Shown here piece after piece: positions 1 through 9,571 of a stretch of DNA of 64,000 nt; positions within the stretch are counted from its first letter, which is position 1, and each line of letters begins with the position of its first letter. The notes under the pieces were generated by a model that saw only the letters and a list, made by a program, of their open reading frames with translations, did not search any database and was not told the origin of the DNA. Location: positions 1 to 64,000 of the forward strand of contig CAYZGU010000041.1 of the NCBI GenBank assembly GCA_964478165.1. Reading direction: 5' to 3'. The translations under genes and the position numbers were made by a program. Source of the stretch: CAYZGU01 sp964478165. GTDB lineage: Bacteria > Poribacteria > WGA-4E > JAJDTR01.

Positions 1-929
1 TCAGCGCGCATCGTCAATCTTGAGTCAATTACTAGCCGAGATGCCTGGAAAAATGGACTTGCCTCCTCCGGTAGAAGGCGAGCTTCGCAATTGCCTCCGT
101 CTTCCCGAAGTGTAACCGGTGTGCGCCTTATGTAGGTATCCAGCTTCTCCACTTGCAATTTGCTAAAGTCGGCCGCTTGAAGTGCCAGATCCCAGCCAAG
201 CCCGAGCGTTCCCACGTTCTTCTCGTACGGAAAGCCCTCCCACTCACCTATTATACTCCAGTCTGTCGGCTCTTGCGGCTCCAAGACACACAGACCACTA
301 CCCAGCGAGTGGACAAGGCCCGGAGGCACGTAGATTACTTCACCAGTGCTCGGTTCTATTAGGTGCATCAAGCTCCGTATGGCTTCAATGTCCTGTGCAT
401 CCATCAATCTTCGGAATTCGGCACACGAAATGGCCTCCTTGAAACCAATCCACGCTTTCGCGCCCGGTCGTGTGCCAATGATAATCCATGCCTCGGTTTT
501 TCCGAACGAAGAATTAAGATGTTCCTGCGCAAAAGACGGAGTCGGATGCCAGTGGATTGGAATGTGTGACCCCTCTCCGACATCGAAAATCTTGACGAGA
601 ACGCCCAAATTGGGACCGAAGCGATTACAATGCCTTCGACCAAGGGACTCCTCGGGAAAGACCTCCAGCAAATCTTTTAGCAGAAGCACTTCACCGCTCG
701 GCAGTACAATGCGGCTAAAACCCTTATCAACCGGATTCTCGAGTCCCGGAGTGACTGCTCTATTCGTCGAGAATATCCACTCCTCTGAACGATAATCATC
801 CTTCGCATTCTCTTCGCCCATAAACTCCCCACGAAGTTTTCCACCGCCGTAGAAATGTAGAAATGTATTCGGTTGCAGATAGATTGGTCCATCGAGCATT
901 CCCTTAAGCTCCGATTTTGAAGCCATCAT
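1..929 (-). CDS. Mannose-6-phosphate isomerase, class I-like cupin (3' end cut by window edge)
   Basis: The minus-strand frame is open from an ATG at 929 to the window edge, 309 codons without a stop, so the C-terminus is outside the window. The protein has the class I phosphomannose isomerase layout: a zinc-ligand cluster HIPIHWHP followed by FGKTEAWIII around residues 126-152, and a second cupin motif VIYVPPGLVHSLG near residue 205 with the remaining His ligand. The family interconverts mannose-6-phosphate and fructose-6-phosphate in the cytosol, using one bound metal. A GGAGGAAGG Shine-Dalgarno lies just upstream; a second ATG follows immediately, so the start is 929 or 926. It is divergent from the sigma factor gene at 1600. 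Substrate could be another aldose phosphate; family is fairly certain, exact specificity is not. Confidence 0.8.
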   Translation of the reverse strand, partial: MMASKSELKGMLDGPIYLQPNTFLHFYGGGKLRGEFMGEENAKDDYRSEEWIFSTNRAVTPGLENPVDKGFSRIVLPSGEVLLLKDLLEVFPEESLGRRHCNRFGPNLGVLVKIFDVGEGSHIPIHWHPTPSFAQEHLNSSFGKTEAWIIIGTRPGAKAWIGFKEAISCAEFRRLMDAQDIEAIRSLMHLIEPSTGEVIYVPPGLVHSLGSGLCVLEPQEPTDWSIIGEWEGFPYEKNVGTLGLGWDLALQAADFSKLQVEKLDTYIRRTPVTLREDGGNCEARLLPEEASPFFQASRLVIDSRLTMRA

Positions 930-1135
930 AAAATCCTTCCTCCAAACAAGTTCAGTTTCGTCATGCACACAACACCGGCAATTCCGAATTATTTTAGACT
1001 TACGCAATCGATTTGTCAATTGAAATGCAGCCGCACAAAAGCTATTGGCTATAGTTCCAGATATCGTTTCCAATTGACTTTACAAGGGGCATGGGTTAGA
1101 ATCAGCGTGCCTTCAGTTTGTTAGCCTTCGATCTA

Positions 1136-1177
1136 CGACACTGTAGCTCTAATCGGCACACTAGAGCTACAGTGTCG
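1136..1177. repeat. Perfect 16-bp inverted repeat, 10-nt loop
   Basis: Arms 1136-1151 and 1162-1177 are exact reverse complements (left arm CGACACTGTAGCTCTA). It lies between two divergent genes, so it is not in a terminator position for either. There is no T-run after it. It belongs to the set of unique long palindromes scattered through this window. Confidence 0.85.
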
Positions 1178-1555
1178 CGAACTGTCAAAATGGTTGTGTT
1201 TATTCGCTTCCGTGCGGTTCTCAGGTCTTCTCAATTCGGACTCCGAAAACGGACGCAAATGTTTTTATGCTGAAATCGTCTCTTTGCTCGATGACATCCG
1301 AATCCAGCCGACCACAGCGCATGCTAGTTGAGTAACGCAGCAGATGAATCATTCACAAGCGCACCTATCAGAAAGCGGCATAAAACGAACCTGACAGAAC
1401 AAAATTCATTGATTTTCTTCGTTCGGCAGGAATCCACCCTCATTCCAATTCCCTGCCTCTAATGAGTAAGGTTGTAGATTCAGGACTAGCCGGAATCCCC
1501 ACATCACAGTTTACGGATTACGTAAGCGATGATTGGCTTCATAAACTGGAGAACC

Positions 1556-1580
1556 GGAACACTTTCACACTTCTACTCTA
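1556..1580 (+). promoter_or_regulatory. ECF-type promoter of the sigma factor gene
   Basis: GGAAC at 1556-1560 is followed after 16 nt by TCTA at 1577-1580. This matches the general GGAAC-N16/17-TCT pattern of extracytoplasmic-function sigma factor promoters. It lies 20 nt upstream of an ECF sigma gene, which suggests that the sigma factor drives its own transcription. Confidence 0.5.
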
Positions 1581-1599
1581 GAGAACTAGGTGGCGTAGT

Positions 1600-2274
1600 A
1601 TGCTAGAACAAATCAGCCGGAATCGGTTCCAGGAGTTATTTCTGAACACGAATCACACTGAATACGATGATGCCCACATTATTGAGCAGTTTCAGGAGGG
1701 GGACGAGACCGTCTTCGACCAATTGGTCCAGCGTTATCGAACACGCACGTATCAACTGGCTCAACGTTATGTTCCCAACGTCGAAGACGCACAAGACATC
1801 ACCCAGGATGCGTTTGTACGTGCATATCAAGGACTAGCAGACTTCAAAAGACGGTCCCAGTTCTACAGTTGGCTTTATCGCATCACCGTCAATTTATGCA
1901 TCGACTTTCTGCGAAAGAACGCACGCTATCAGAAATTCGCATGTGAATTGTCAATTGACGACGTTTCAATGATGAACATCGCAGATGTGAAGTTACCCTC
2001 ACCTCCCAAGGAAGCTGAGAACAAGGAACTGTTAACTCAACTACGGAAGGCGATTCGCTTACTAACGCCCAGACAACAGGAAATATTCATGCTTAGATAT
2101 TGGGAAGGGCTCGCACTAAAGGACATTGCATATGTCCTCGGAAAATCGAGTGGGACAATCAAAGCACATCTTTTCCACGCTCATCGCAATCTAAGAAAGC
2201 ACCTGCGTCACTATCTTGAAGATACCGATAATGTGCAGTGGAAAGTAGCACGCGCGACGCGCCTGCTAAAATGA
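1600..2274 (+). CDS. ECF-subfamily RNA polymerase sigma factor
   Basis: A 224-residue sigma-70 family protein of group 4 (ECF) size, directing RNA polymerase to a stress or envelope regulon. Region 2 spans roughly residues 34-105, with the core-binding and -10 recognition segment DAQDITQDAFVRAYQGL and the SWLYRITVNLCIDFLRK helix. Region 4 spans roughly 150-205 with the helix-turn-helix LKDIAYVLGKSSGTIKAHL. An AGGTGG ribosome site precedes the ATG. No anti-sigma gene is adjacent: the next gene, ftsY, is convergent 36 nt away. Control may therefore be transcriptional, through the ECF-like promoter just upstream, or by an unlinked partner. The class is clear; the regulon is unknown. Confidence 0.92.
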   Translation: MLEQISRNRFQELFLNTNHTEYDDAHIIEQFQEGDETVFDQLVQRYRTRTYQLAQRYVPNVEDAQDITQDAFVRAYQGLADFKRRSQFYSWLYRITVNLCIDFLRKNARYQKFACELSIDDVSMMNIADVKLPSPPKEAENKELLTQLRKAIRLLTPRQQEIFMLRYWEGLALKDIAYVLGKSSGTIKAHLFHAHRNLRKHLRHYLEDTDNVQWKVARATRLLK

Positions 2275-2310
2275 ATTGGAATCGTGGAAGCCACCCGTCA
2301 TCAGCCTGCC

Positions 2311-3408
2311 TCATTCCCCCTCTCCCGTTTTATCCTGAACAAACAATGCGTCAACAAAATCTCGCGCTGAAAAATCATGCAAATCATCCAGTGTCTCACC
2401 AATTCCAATCAGCTTAACGGGAGCACCGATTTCTCCTTTGACCGCGATTACAATCCCGCCCTTGGCTGTGCCATCCAATTTGGTCACGACAACCCCTGTT
2501 ACAGGCACCGCCCGATTAAAGACCTTCGCCTGCACTATAGCGTTCTGTCCTACAGTTCCATCGATGACAAGCAGCACTTCGTGCGGTGCCTGTGGAATCT
2601 CCCGTGCCATTATCCGGGAGATTTTTGACAACTCATCCATCAACGGTGTCTTGGTATGCAGTCGTCCTGCGGTATCAACAATCAGAACGTCAGCTTGTCG
2701 AGCTTTTGCTGCTTGCATCGCGTCAAAGACGACTGATGCTGGGTCAGAGTTTTCGCCGCCACGGATGAGATCGGTCCCCGCGCGTTGGCACCAGATCTCC
2801 AGTTGGTCGGCGGCGGCTGCACGGAAAGTATCACCGGCTGCAATAAGAACATCCTTTCCGTCAGATTTGAATCGATGTGCTAGTTTTCCAATCGTAGTTG
2901 TCTTTCCAACACCGTTAACACCGAGTACAAGAATCGTATATGGAGACGATCCATCAACATTGAGCGGTCGATCTGAACCGAGCACACTGAGGATTTCTTG
3001 CTTGATAACTTCTCCTAATTCCCCAGAATCACTTAGTCCTTTTCGTTGAATCTGATTGCGCAAATTCTCCATCAATTTGATTGTTGTATCGATGCCGACG
3101 TCGGCTTGAATAAGCGCATCCTCAATCCCTTCCATCACTTCTTCATCAATACCCCTGCCCGCACGAATTAAGCCCCCGATGTGACCCATTAGGTTAAGCC
3201 GGGTCTTCGATAGACCGGTCTTCAGGCGACCGAGCCAGCCTTCATTTACACCTAACACATTCGTTGACATCACGTCATTTGAATCCGGTTTTGCATCCGT
3301 AACAACACTCTCGCCTAGAACTTGATTATTGACTGCGTTCCGAGAATCTTCCTGAGCCCGGCCTTCCTGTTCGTCGACCTTTTTTCGTTTAAAAAAACGC
3401 TTAAGCAT
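2311..3408 (-). CDS. ftsY: Signal recognition particle receptor FtsY
   Basis: FtsY is the membrane-associated GTPase that docks SRP-bound ribosomes at the Sec translocon. The 365-residue protein starts at the ATG at 3408, chosen because AGGAG sits 7 nt upstream and because the longer frame to 3552 adds a non-conserved leader. A basic N-terminus (LKRFFKRKK) and a short linker lead into the NG domain. The P-loop GVNGVGKTTT lies near residue 163, the insertion-box DTFRAAAADQ near 193, then DTAGRLHTK, TKLDGTAKGG and a C-terminal GIGETLDDLHDF. The acidic A domain is very short, as in many non-enteric bacteria. It is convergent with the sigma factor gene. Confidence 0.96.
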   Translation of the reverse strand: MLKRFFKRKKVDEQEGRAQEDSRNAVNNQVLGESVVTDAKPDSNDVMSTNVLGVNEGWLGRLKTGLSKTRLNLMGHIGGLIRAGRGIDEEVMEGIEDALIQADVGIDTTIKLMENLRNQIQRKGLSDSGELGEVIKQEILSVLGSDRPLNVDGSSPYTILVLGVNGVGKTTTIGKLAHRFKSDGKDVLIAAGDTFRAAAADQLEIWCQRAGTDLIRGGENSDPASVVFDAMQAAKARQADVLIVDTAGRLHTKTPLMDELSKISRIMAREIPQAPHEVLLVIDGTVGQNAIVQAKVFNRAVPVTGVVVTKLDGTAKGGIVIAVKGEIGAPVKLIGIGETLDDLHDFSARDFVDALFVQDKTGEGE

Positions 3409-4175
3409 AAATACTCTCCTAAAATACAAGATTGTACTGTGATTGCTGCAGATTATCTGATTTGCATACGGACCATTCACCGGAACATCATCGAGATAGC
3501 AAGTGACATTGGGTACAGCACAAATACACTCCCCTTTCGACCAGCCAGTCACACTTTGAGAAGTGTTGACCAGGGGTAGTTAAACAGTAGTGCATGCGAG
3601 AGGGGCTAGTGCAAATACTATCCGTGCTCCTCTGTTTACTTCCCGGCGGATTAAACAAATAAAATGAAACCCTTTGAAACGTAAGTTCAATAGTCAGAGA
3701 TAGTGCCTGACGCGCAATTTAACATGGAGCCGCTCCCGATTCTCTCCCCACTCGAAACATTCTTTTCCGAACACATTTAAATCCGCCCTAACTGCACAGA
3801 ACTAATTGATACCTGCAACTACAGCAATCTCGACTATTTCCATTCTCTGTTGCTGGGACATAACGGATGGTAAGCCGGTGATTCGCCTCGGGTGTATTTG
3901 AGCAAGTGTAACCGAACGCCGTCCAAAACATGTCTTTAACTTGAGACATAAGGTACGGTTCCCGAACCGCCGCACTTCTTCAGTCCTATCCTTACCGAGA
4001 GCAGTGTCCGAGAATAGAACAGTCGGTGAGATGCGAGCATCTCATAAACTTCTCACTTCCTATTTTATGAGGTTCATTAAACAAAAAACATTCGCGGTGC
4101 CTTTCCTAATCTTCGCGGTTCCATAGGACTTGGCGACCATCCAAAGTGTTCCAAAAATTGCCGATATTCAAGCGC
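3409..4175. other. Intergenic region upstream of ftsY
   Basis: About 770 nt between two leftward genes. It must hold the ftsY promoter, but no clear -35/-10 pair could be picked. Short open frames are present on both strands without ribosome sites or recognisable sequence. No RNA gene is seen. Confidence 0.5.
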
Positions 4176-5681
4176 CTATTCAAGCACGTCTATTTCTAGC
4201 TGATTTAGGGTGCGAATAACACCTTCTCCAAATTCAAACATAGAATCAGACTCAAACGTACTTCCCGCCAGTTGAATGTGGCTAGCATCAGCTTGCAGTT
4301 GGCCGAGTGTTGGTTCCATGGCCACCCACATCCCTACATAGACCTCTGGCCAGAAATGGTAGTAAAACGCATCATGTTGAAAAACGATTCCCGCGCAGAT
4401 TCGCGCCGGAATCCCTACTGCGCGTGCCAGAGCTATCATCAACACTGTATGCTCGGTACAGTCTCCCTCAAGTGATTCCAAAGTCTGTAACGATGAACCA
4501 AAGCCCGTGTTTAGGTTTTTATTCCAAATACTCTGGTGGACCCATCGACACAAGTTCGCTGCAGCCTTCCAAGAGTTCGTTTCTCCATTGAGAATTTCAC
4601 GGGCTTTGGTCGCAATCGCGGGGTGATCGGCCTGTATGTAAACACTGGGTTTCAGGAATTGAGCTACTTCACTATCTAACCCGCTTAAATCAAGTGGCAA
4701 GGAGGGAGCGCGCTCCACGTCAAGATTGAGCATGGCAACCTCGAGAACGCCGGTTCGTCCATTCTCCGTAGCGGTGATTAAGTTCTGACGGTTGTCGGTC
4801 ACTATAGCATCATTGAGGGCACCGTTTGAAAGTCGCAGTTCGACTTTCAAACGGGTTGCATTGAAAGTTGGCTGTTTGCCTTTAGCCAGGAGTTTGGTGG
4901 TCAAAATCACATCGACATCGCCCGCAGGCCCAAGTGCTGTCTCCATATTTGACTTTGTCAATTCAATAGGAACTCCTTTCAATCCGAACTCAATCCGATA
5001 AGTTGTTCCTTCGCCACTTATCCAAGCTGTTGTTGTTAATCCGCCCATAATATTCATCGTGTACTCGACCATGTAGACCGATTTAGGGTTGCCCGCGTAC
5101 TGAATCGTCTCCTTTCGCAAAACTTTGACCTGCGTTTGCACAGCGCTTAGGAGCTCGAGATTGAAAACCGACAACTGATATTCAGCTCCAATATACATGC
5201 CCTCCTTGAGCAGGAAATACGAAATCATTTGCTCGAAAATAGTGCCACGTGGAAAGGGTTCCTCGGACCTGGAATGCACTCCGGCAAGAAACGTCTTGAT
5301 GTGGACGACTCCGTCCTTCACAACTCCTTCCACGCGCTTTTCCGCACCTGATTCATTCGAACTCAAAGAGAAATATCGGGGAAGAAGATCCGCCCCAAAG
5401 TATGCGATTCGCCTACTCTCTAAACGGATGGCCGTGCCCCCGCGGTTTAGTTTCATCACGGTGTCAGTGTCCACCCGAATGGCATGTTGTGTCGCGTACT
5501 CTGAATTCTCCAAAGAGATATGGGCATATCCAATCTTGGTCCCCATCAATTGTAAGCTAAACCAATCATCTTGTGGTAGAAACATGCAATTCTTCCCCTC
5601 CACCGAATCGAGTTCCGGTGTTGCCCCCAGTGAGAATCCAGTCGACATAGAGAGCAGACACAGGAAAACAATCGTTTTCAT
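4176..5681 (-). CDS. Secreted transglutaminase-like superfamily protein
   Basis: A 501-residue protein with an N-terminal signal peptide (hydrophobic core IVFLCLLSMSTGFSLGA in the first 20 residues), hence periplasmic or exported. The N-terminal 300 residues are beta-rich and not assignable. The C-terminal part carries a transglutaminase-like papain-fold core: the Cys in EGDCTEHTVLMIALARAVG near residue 405, the His in FYYHFWPEVYV near 441, and WVAMEPT near 454. The acidic member is Glu where many family members have Asp in WxxxDPT. Such bacterial proteins are usually thought to be proteases or amide hydrolases rather than cross-linkers. AAGGA precedes the ATG. It follows the YCF48-like gene in the same direction, but 540 nt separate them. 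Confidence 0.85.
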   Translation of the reverse strand: MKTIVFLCLLSMSTGFSLGATPELDSVEGKNCMFLPQDDWFSLQLMGTKIGYAHISLENSEYATQHAIRVDTDTVMKLNRGGTAIRLESRRIAYFGADLLPRYFSLSSNESGAEKRVEGVVKDGVVHIKTFLAGVHSRSEEPFPRGTIFEQMISYFLLKEGMYIGAEYQLSVFNLELLSAVQTQVKVLRKETIQYAGNPKSVYMVEYTMNIMGGLTTTAWISGEGTTYRIEFGLKGVPIELTKSNMETALGPAGDVDVILTTKLLAKGKQPTFNATRLKVELRLSNGALNDAIVTDNRQNLITATENGRTGVLEVAMLNLDVERAPSLPLDLSGLDSEVAQFLKPSVYIQADHPAIATKAREILNGETNSWKAAANLCRWVHQSIWNKNLNTGFGSSLQTLESLEGDCTEHTVLMIALARAVGIPARICAGIVFQHDAFYYHFWPEVYVGMWVAMEPTLGQLQADASHIQLAGSTFESDSMFEFGEGVIRTLNQLEIDVLE

Positions 5682-6222
5682 CCATCAATCCTTCTTCTTC
5701 GAATTTAGCCATTCACATGGTTCTCAGCATTCTTGATCCCGAATGCCTCGTACCTGATGACTGGAGGCTTTTAGTCATTAGCCTTCTTTTCTGCGTTGGA
5801 TTGCTAACTCTTTTTTCTGAGAAGCGGAACGCAAATCGATTGGAGAAGTAAAGGCCACCATTCGGAGAGATAATCTTGATTCCCACTGTAGTAGCAAAAC
5901 CTTTTCAAACCGGTCGAAAACTCTTCCAAAATAAGCAACGAGCCGACGCACGGTAAAGAACGGAAGTCATCGCCATATCAGACGTTTTTCACGGGCACGT
6001 TGCCAATAGCTCATAGATCTGAAACACAGGACCTTCGTAACATATTGATTCAACACAGGGAACACTTTTCATTTCAAATCGCCACTAAACCGATTCCAAA
6101 GAACCTTTTCATTTTTGAATCGTGCGGCTCCGAGCACAGGATTGGAACGCTGAGTTCGCAGAGTTCCAATCCTGTTCACCAATGCGGGTGTTCACACAAC
6201 ACAATCCCAGATTCAAATCCTC
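5682..6222. other. Intergenic region with one palindrome
   Basis: About 540 nt between two leftward genes. The only structure seen is the 13-bp inverted repeat at 6136-6175, on the 3' side of the YCF48-like gene. No gene is recognisable. Confidence 0.5.
6136..6175 (-). terminator. 13-bp perfect hairpin, possible terminator of YCF48-like gene
   Basis: Arms 6136-6148 and 6163-6175 (left arm ACAGGATTGGAAC) are exact reverse complements around a 14-nt loop. The repeat sits about 50 nt past the stop of the leftward gene, a terminator position, but no clear T-run follows on the minus strand. Termination is therefore only a possibility. Confidence 0.45.
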
Positions 6223-7212
6223 TCACTCGACGGAAGACCCCACGACAACCCCCCACTCGCCAACGGCCCAGTAATGATTGGAATCAACTGCATCTACGGA
6301 CCATAAAGTGATTGAGGAACCCACGTTTCCGACAACCCATCCGGCACCTCCATCAACAGTATGGGCTACTGTACCATAGTCGCCGACCGCCCAGCCGAGC
6401 TTTTTATCGACAAACACGATGTCGTAGAAATTCTCGTAAGCATCTGTTCTCTGTCGAACCCACGTTTTACCGCCGTCCGTCGTACGGCTAATGAAACCTT
6501 CCTGACCACAGATCCAGCCAGTCGAAGCGTCGAGAAAGTACACTCCATGCAGATTGCTGTCTGTATCCGCATCCTGCGAGGCCCACGTTCTACCACCATC
6601 AGATGTATGCAAAAGTGTTCCGAACGAACCAACAATCCAACCGTGTGTGGCAGAAGCGAAACAGATTCGCTCAAAGTTAGTTCGTGTCTGCCCCACTGCG
6701 ACACCTTTTCCCTCACCTCGCCATGTTTCACCTCCGTCATCGCTCTCCAAAAGTGTGTTGTTCTCCCCAACTATGAAGCCACGATCTTCGTTCACTAGCC
6801 AGGCATCTGTTAATCGACGGCTGCCTCTTCTACCTTTGGTGTCGTCCCACTTTGTCTCGCGCCACGTTTTCCCTCCATCGCTTGTCTTGAGAATGGTACC
6901 GCGAATTCCCGTAATAAATCCCAGACGCTCGTCCAAGAAACAGACATTCCAGAAATCGATGCCGTCCGCCAATTCCATTTTCCGTTTAACCCACGTGACA
7001 CCCCCATCCTTCGTTTGGAGAACCAGGCCCCGTAGACCCACTGCCCAACCGTCCTCAGTGTTAATAAACTGCAGGTCCTGAAGAATGCCTTCTGTCCCGT
7101 CGTTACGCTTGAAATCGTCATCTCGCAGAATTTCCCAAGTGCCGCTTCCCCAGGCCAACTCAATGGTCCACAAACACCCAAGAATCAGAAGCCTTGCCGT
7201 CTGTAATCGCAT
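6223..7212 (-). CDS. Secreted YCF48-like beta-propeller protein
   Basis: A 329-residue protein built from repeated propeller blades of the YCF48/BNR type. The repeating units read like GWAVGxxGxxLxTxDGGxTW and recur about seven times from residue 50 to the end. The start is placed at the ATG at 7212, with GGAG 8 nt upstream, because it is followed directly by a signal peptide (RLQTARLLILGCLWTIELAWG); the longer frame to 7443 lacks this logic. YCF48/HCF136 proteins are assembly factors in phototrophs, but many heterotrophs carry secreted relatives of unknown role, probably binding proteins or glycans. No photosynthesis gene is present here, so a photosystem function should not be inferred. Confidence 0.88.
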   Translation of the reverse strand: MRLQTARLLILGCLWTIELAWGSGTWEILRDDDFKRNDGTEGILQDLQFINTEDGWAVGLRGLVLQTKDGGVTWVKRKMELADGIDFWNVCFLDERLGFITGIRGTILKTSDGGKTWRETKWDDTKGRRGSRRLTDAWLVNEDRGFIVGENNTLLESDDGGETWRGEGKGVAVGQTRTNFERICFASATHGWIVGSFGTLLHTSDGGRTWASQDADTDSNLHGVYFLDASTGWICGQEGFISRTTDGGKTWVRQRTDAYENFYDIVFVDKKLGWAVGDYGTVAHTVDGGAGWVVGNVGSSITLWSVDAVDSNHYWAVGEWGVVVGSSVE

Positions 7213-9571
7213 GCAATTATCTCCGTTGTTAGATTTAGACATTGGGTCTACAGTCGCGCCCGCAACTGTCATACACCATTTTACCACGCGATAAGGCCAG
7301 ATACAATGCCGAATTAGTCGCGAATGCGCATTACACGGATTTGAAAACATCTCGGCTAGCCGCACCTGTTCCCGCTCGCAAACCAGTACGCACTCCATCA
7401 TAAATAGATTGCAAGTTGAAACCCGTTCACTCCATACCACCAAGATTGCGCAAAGGAATCTGAACTTATTACAGCCCTAGCCTTTCAACTAAAAAAGCAT
7501 CAAAAGGCATCCAAGAAACTTATTCGCACGCAATTTGTTTCGCATCAACAAGCACATCCTCATCGCACCAGGGCGTAACCGTCAAGCAAAATTAGTATCA
7601 GGTTACTAACGTTTCCGCTTCGTAGGAAGAACTCTTTAGGCGAGGTTGACAACGAGAGTCGCGCGACCAGGGCTATAAATCGTTCCTCTTGTTGACAGAT
7701 ATTCTTGCTACATTTCTCTGCGCGGAAATGTTTAACATCGAAATAGCTCGGCGATTTGACCTGGCGAATGTCACTGATTCGGCGCGGTTGGTTGCAGCAC
7801 AGCATCATCTAAGGTAAAGTGGCGATTATGGCGAATTAGGACTCCGTGAGAAACACGTGCACGACAAGCCATACACGTGACCAAATGACTAGCCGTTTAT
7901 CTCAAACCTACGCTACCAACCTTACTGTCACAGCTTCGGAATCACCTACAATCAAGGGTGCACTGCGCACACCCAACCCATCACGTTGCTCCGCGTTGCC
8001 TTGATGCAGATGTGTTGTCAAGATTCTGCCACACCTCGAATGATTCGAACCCTTCCCTACGCGTAGCGGCCCGAGTGTACGACTACGGGCTCTACAACTT
8101 CGATGGGTATGAGTTATTCAGTTCGTTACAGGTGGACTTTTTCCGTTCCCGATCGTGCTCCTGCGTCACCACAAGCACTCCGTCTAGAGAAAACACCCAA
8201 TTCTTCTCCAATCACTTGCCCCCATGAGAGGCCCAATCCTGGGATTAAGAAATATCAGCTGCACAAAACTCGCACAAGAATCGCGTTTCAGTTCGATTCG
8301 AGGAACTGAGTCAAAACTATGACGCGGATTCACTGGTGTACAGACGAAATTTGCTGTCCAATGGGTTAAGGCGGGTCCTCCAGAGGAGTGCGACACCCAG
8401 ATTAAGATTCCATGACAGTACCAGCTGTGAGATTGCATGAGAACTCGTGTGGCCTATTGACCACACCAAACGCACCATGTTAGTCGCCATGCCTCGGTTA
8501 TCATTGCACCAATGCCATTTGCCGTTTCTGTTCCGATTCCAAGATGTACATCTTCTGCACGTCTTTAGTCTTATAGCGCATGTTCTTCTTCTGCCGTCAA
8601 CAAGACGGTGCGAAAAACGCTCCATCGACTATCGGAACCAACGTGTCTCTCCAGTCGGACCCCGTAGTCGTGTAGAGCATGCGCCTGAGATTCACAGAAC
8701 TGATTTCACATCGATAGAGCGCGGTGGATTTGACTCAGATTCAAAATGAGACTGATTTACGACTTTCTGAAACTGGTTAGATTCTTTTTTCGATTTTTAC
8801 TTGAGATTACAATCTTGCTATGCTAGAATTGTAAGCGGTGAGAATAGCACTAAGTCGTACGAATTGTTCAAGGATGCTGCTTTCTTTGGTCACACAGGAA
8901 TTCTGCTTCTCAAAGCGAGTTGCGAGATTCCTAATTATTAGAATCGGCAAAACAAACACGCATTGAATCCATAACTAATTCACACCAATAGATTTACGCC
9001 CCCACTTCCCTGGGAGTCCGTGGACGTACGCAACTTAGGCGGGTTATCACTCAAGAAGCGATTTCTCCTCATAAAAGTTCCTATTGCCCGAAGAAATCAA
9101 TCAACCTTGGAACGAGTCTTCTCAGAAGCGTCAGGTTCCAGCTCAACGCGCTCATTTGACTCCGATGTAAAACGGTCCGCGTTATTTTGGAGACGAACTC
9201 TAGTCCTGCATTGTCCAATGCATACCGACGGCGCATCAAAAATTATCAGGCAGCTTTCGTCTCTCCACATTGGGATTGTTGATAATTGAAGTTTCCCCGT
9301 CGTGAGCCGGATTAGCTGAGGAACTCTGGTTTAAACCAGCGGCCGCTCTGGATAACAATTCTTCACATTACTTCGTAATCGGCGGTGAGGATAAACCGTA
9401 TCTCACTCATATACGCATAATCATCCGTTCTCCCTAGCCCAGGAGGATCAGATTCCCTAGGCAATCGCTGTGTTTTCGAGCCAGTATTCACTAAATAGGC
9501 GAACCGTACTCCGTCTTCTTTACTGTGCTCATAAACACTCGAAGAGGACGCGGTCGAGAAAGGAGTTATCT
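7213..9571. other. 2.3 kb with no convincing gene
   Basis: Both strands contain only short overlapping open frames with no ribosome sites and no recognisable motif. No tRNA-like cloverleaf could be folded; one T-loop-like string near 8041 lacks a stem. A compact cluster of two overlapping short palindromes, containing PmeI and NotI recognition sequences, is at 9326-9348. The region may be decayed DNA or hold an unrecognised small RNA. Confidence 0.5.
9326..9348. repeat. Two overlapping perfect palindromes (GTTTAAAC and GCGGCCGC cores)
   Basis: CTGGTTTAAACCAG (14 bp) and AGCGGCCGCT (10 bp) are each self-complementary and share two bases. A GATAACAATTC string follows at about 9351. The combination resembles a cloning polylinker, but there is no other vector sequence nearby. 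Confidence 0.6.

Larger units (their letters stand above)
930..1599. other. Divergent intergenic region
   Basis: This stretch separates the leftward isomerase gene from the rightward sigma factor gene. No coding frame is convincing. It holds a perfect 16-bp inverted repeat at 1136-1177 and an ECF-type promoter at 1556-1580; nothing else stands out. Confidence 0.6.

Noticed and set aside
346..795. 149-codon rightward frame
   Set aside because: It is antisense to the mannose-6-phosphate isomerase-like gene, which has clear motifs on the minus strand.
6223..7212. Photosystem II assembly role for the YCF48-like protein
   Set aside because: No photosynthesis genes are present and secreted propellers of this type are widespread in heterotrophs.
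8036..8060. tRNA T-loop-like string (GGTTCGAAT on the minus strand)
   Set aside because: The flanking bases cannot form the T stem and no acceptor or anticodon stem is present.
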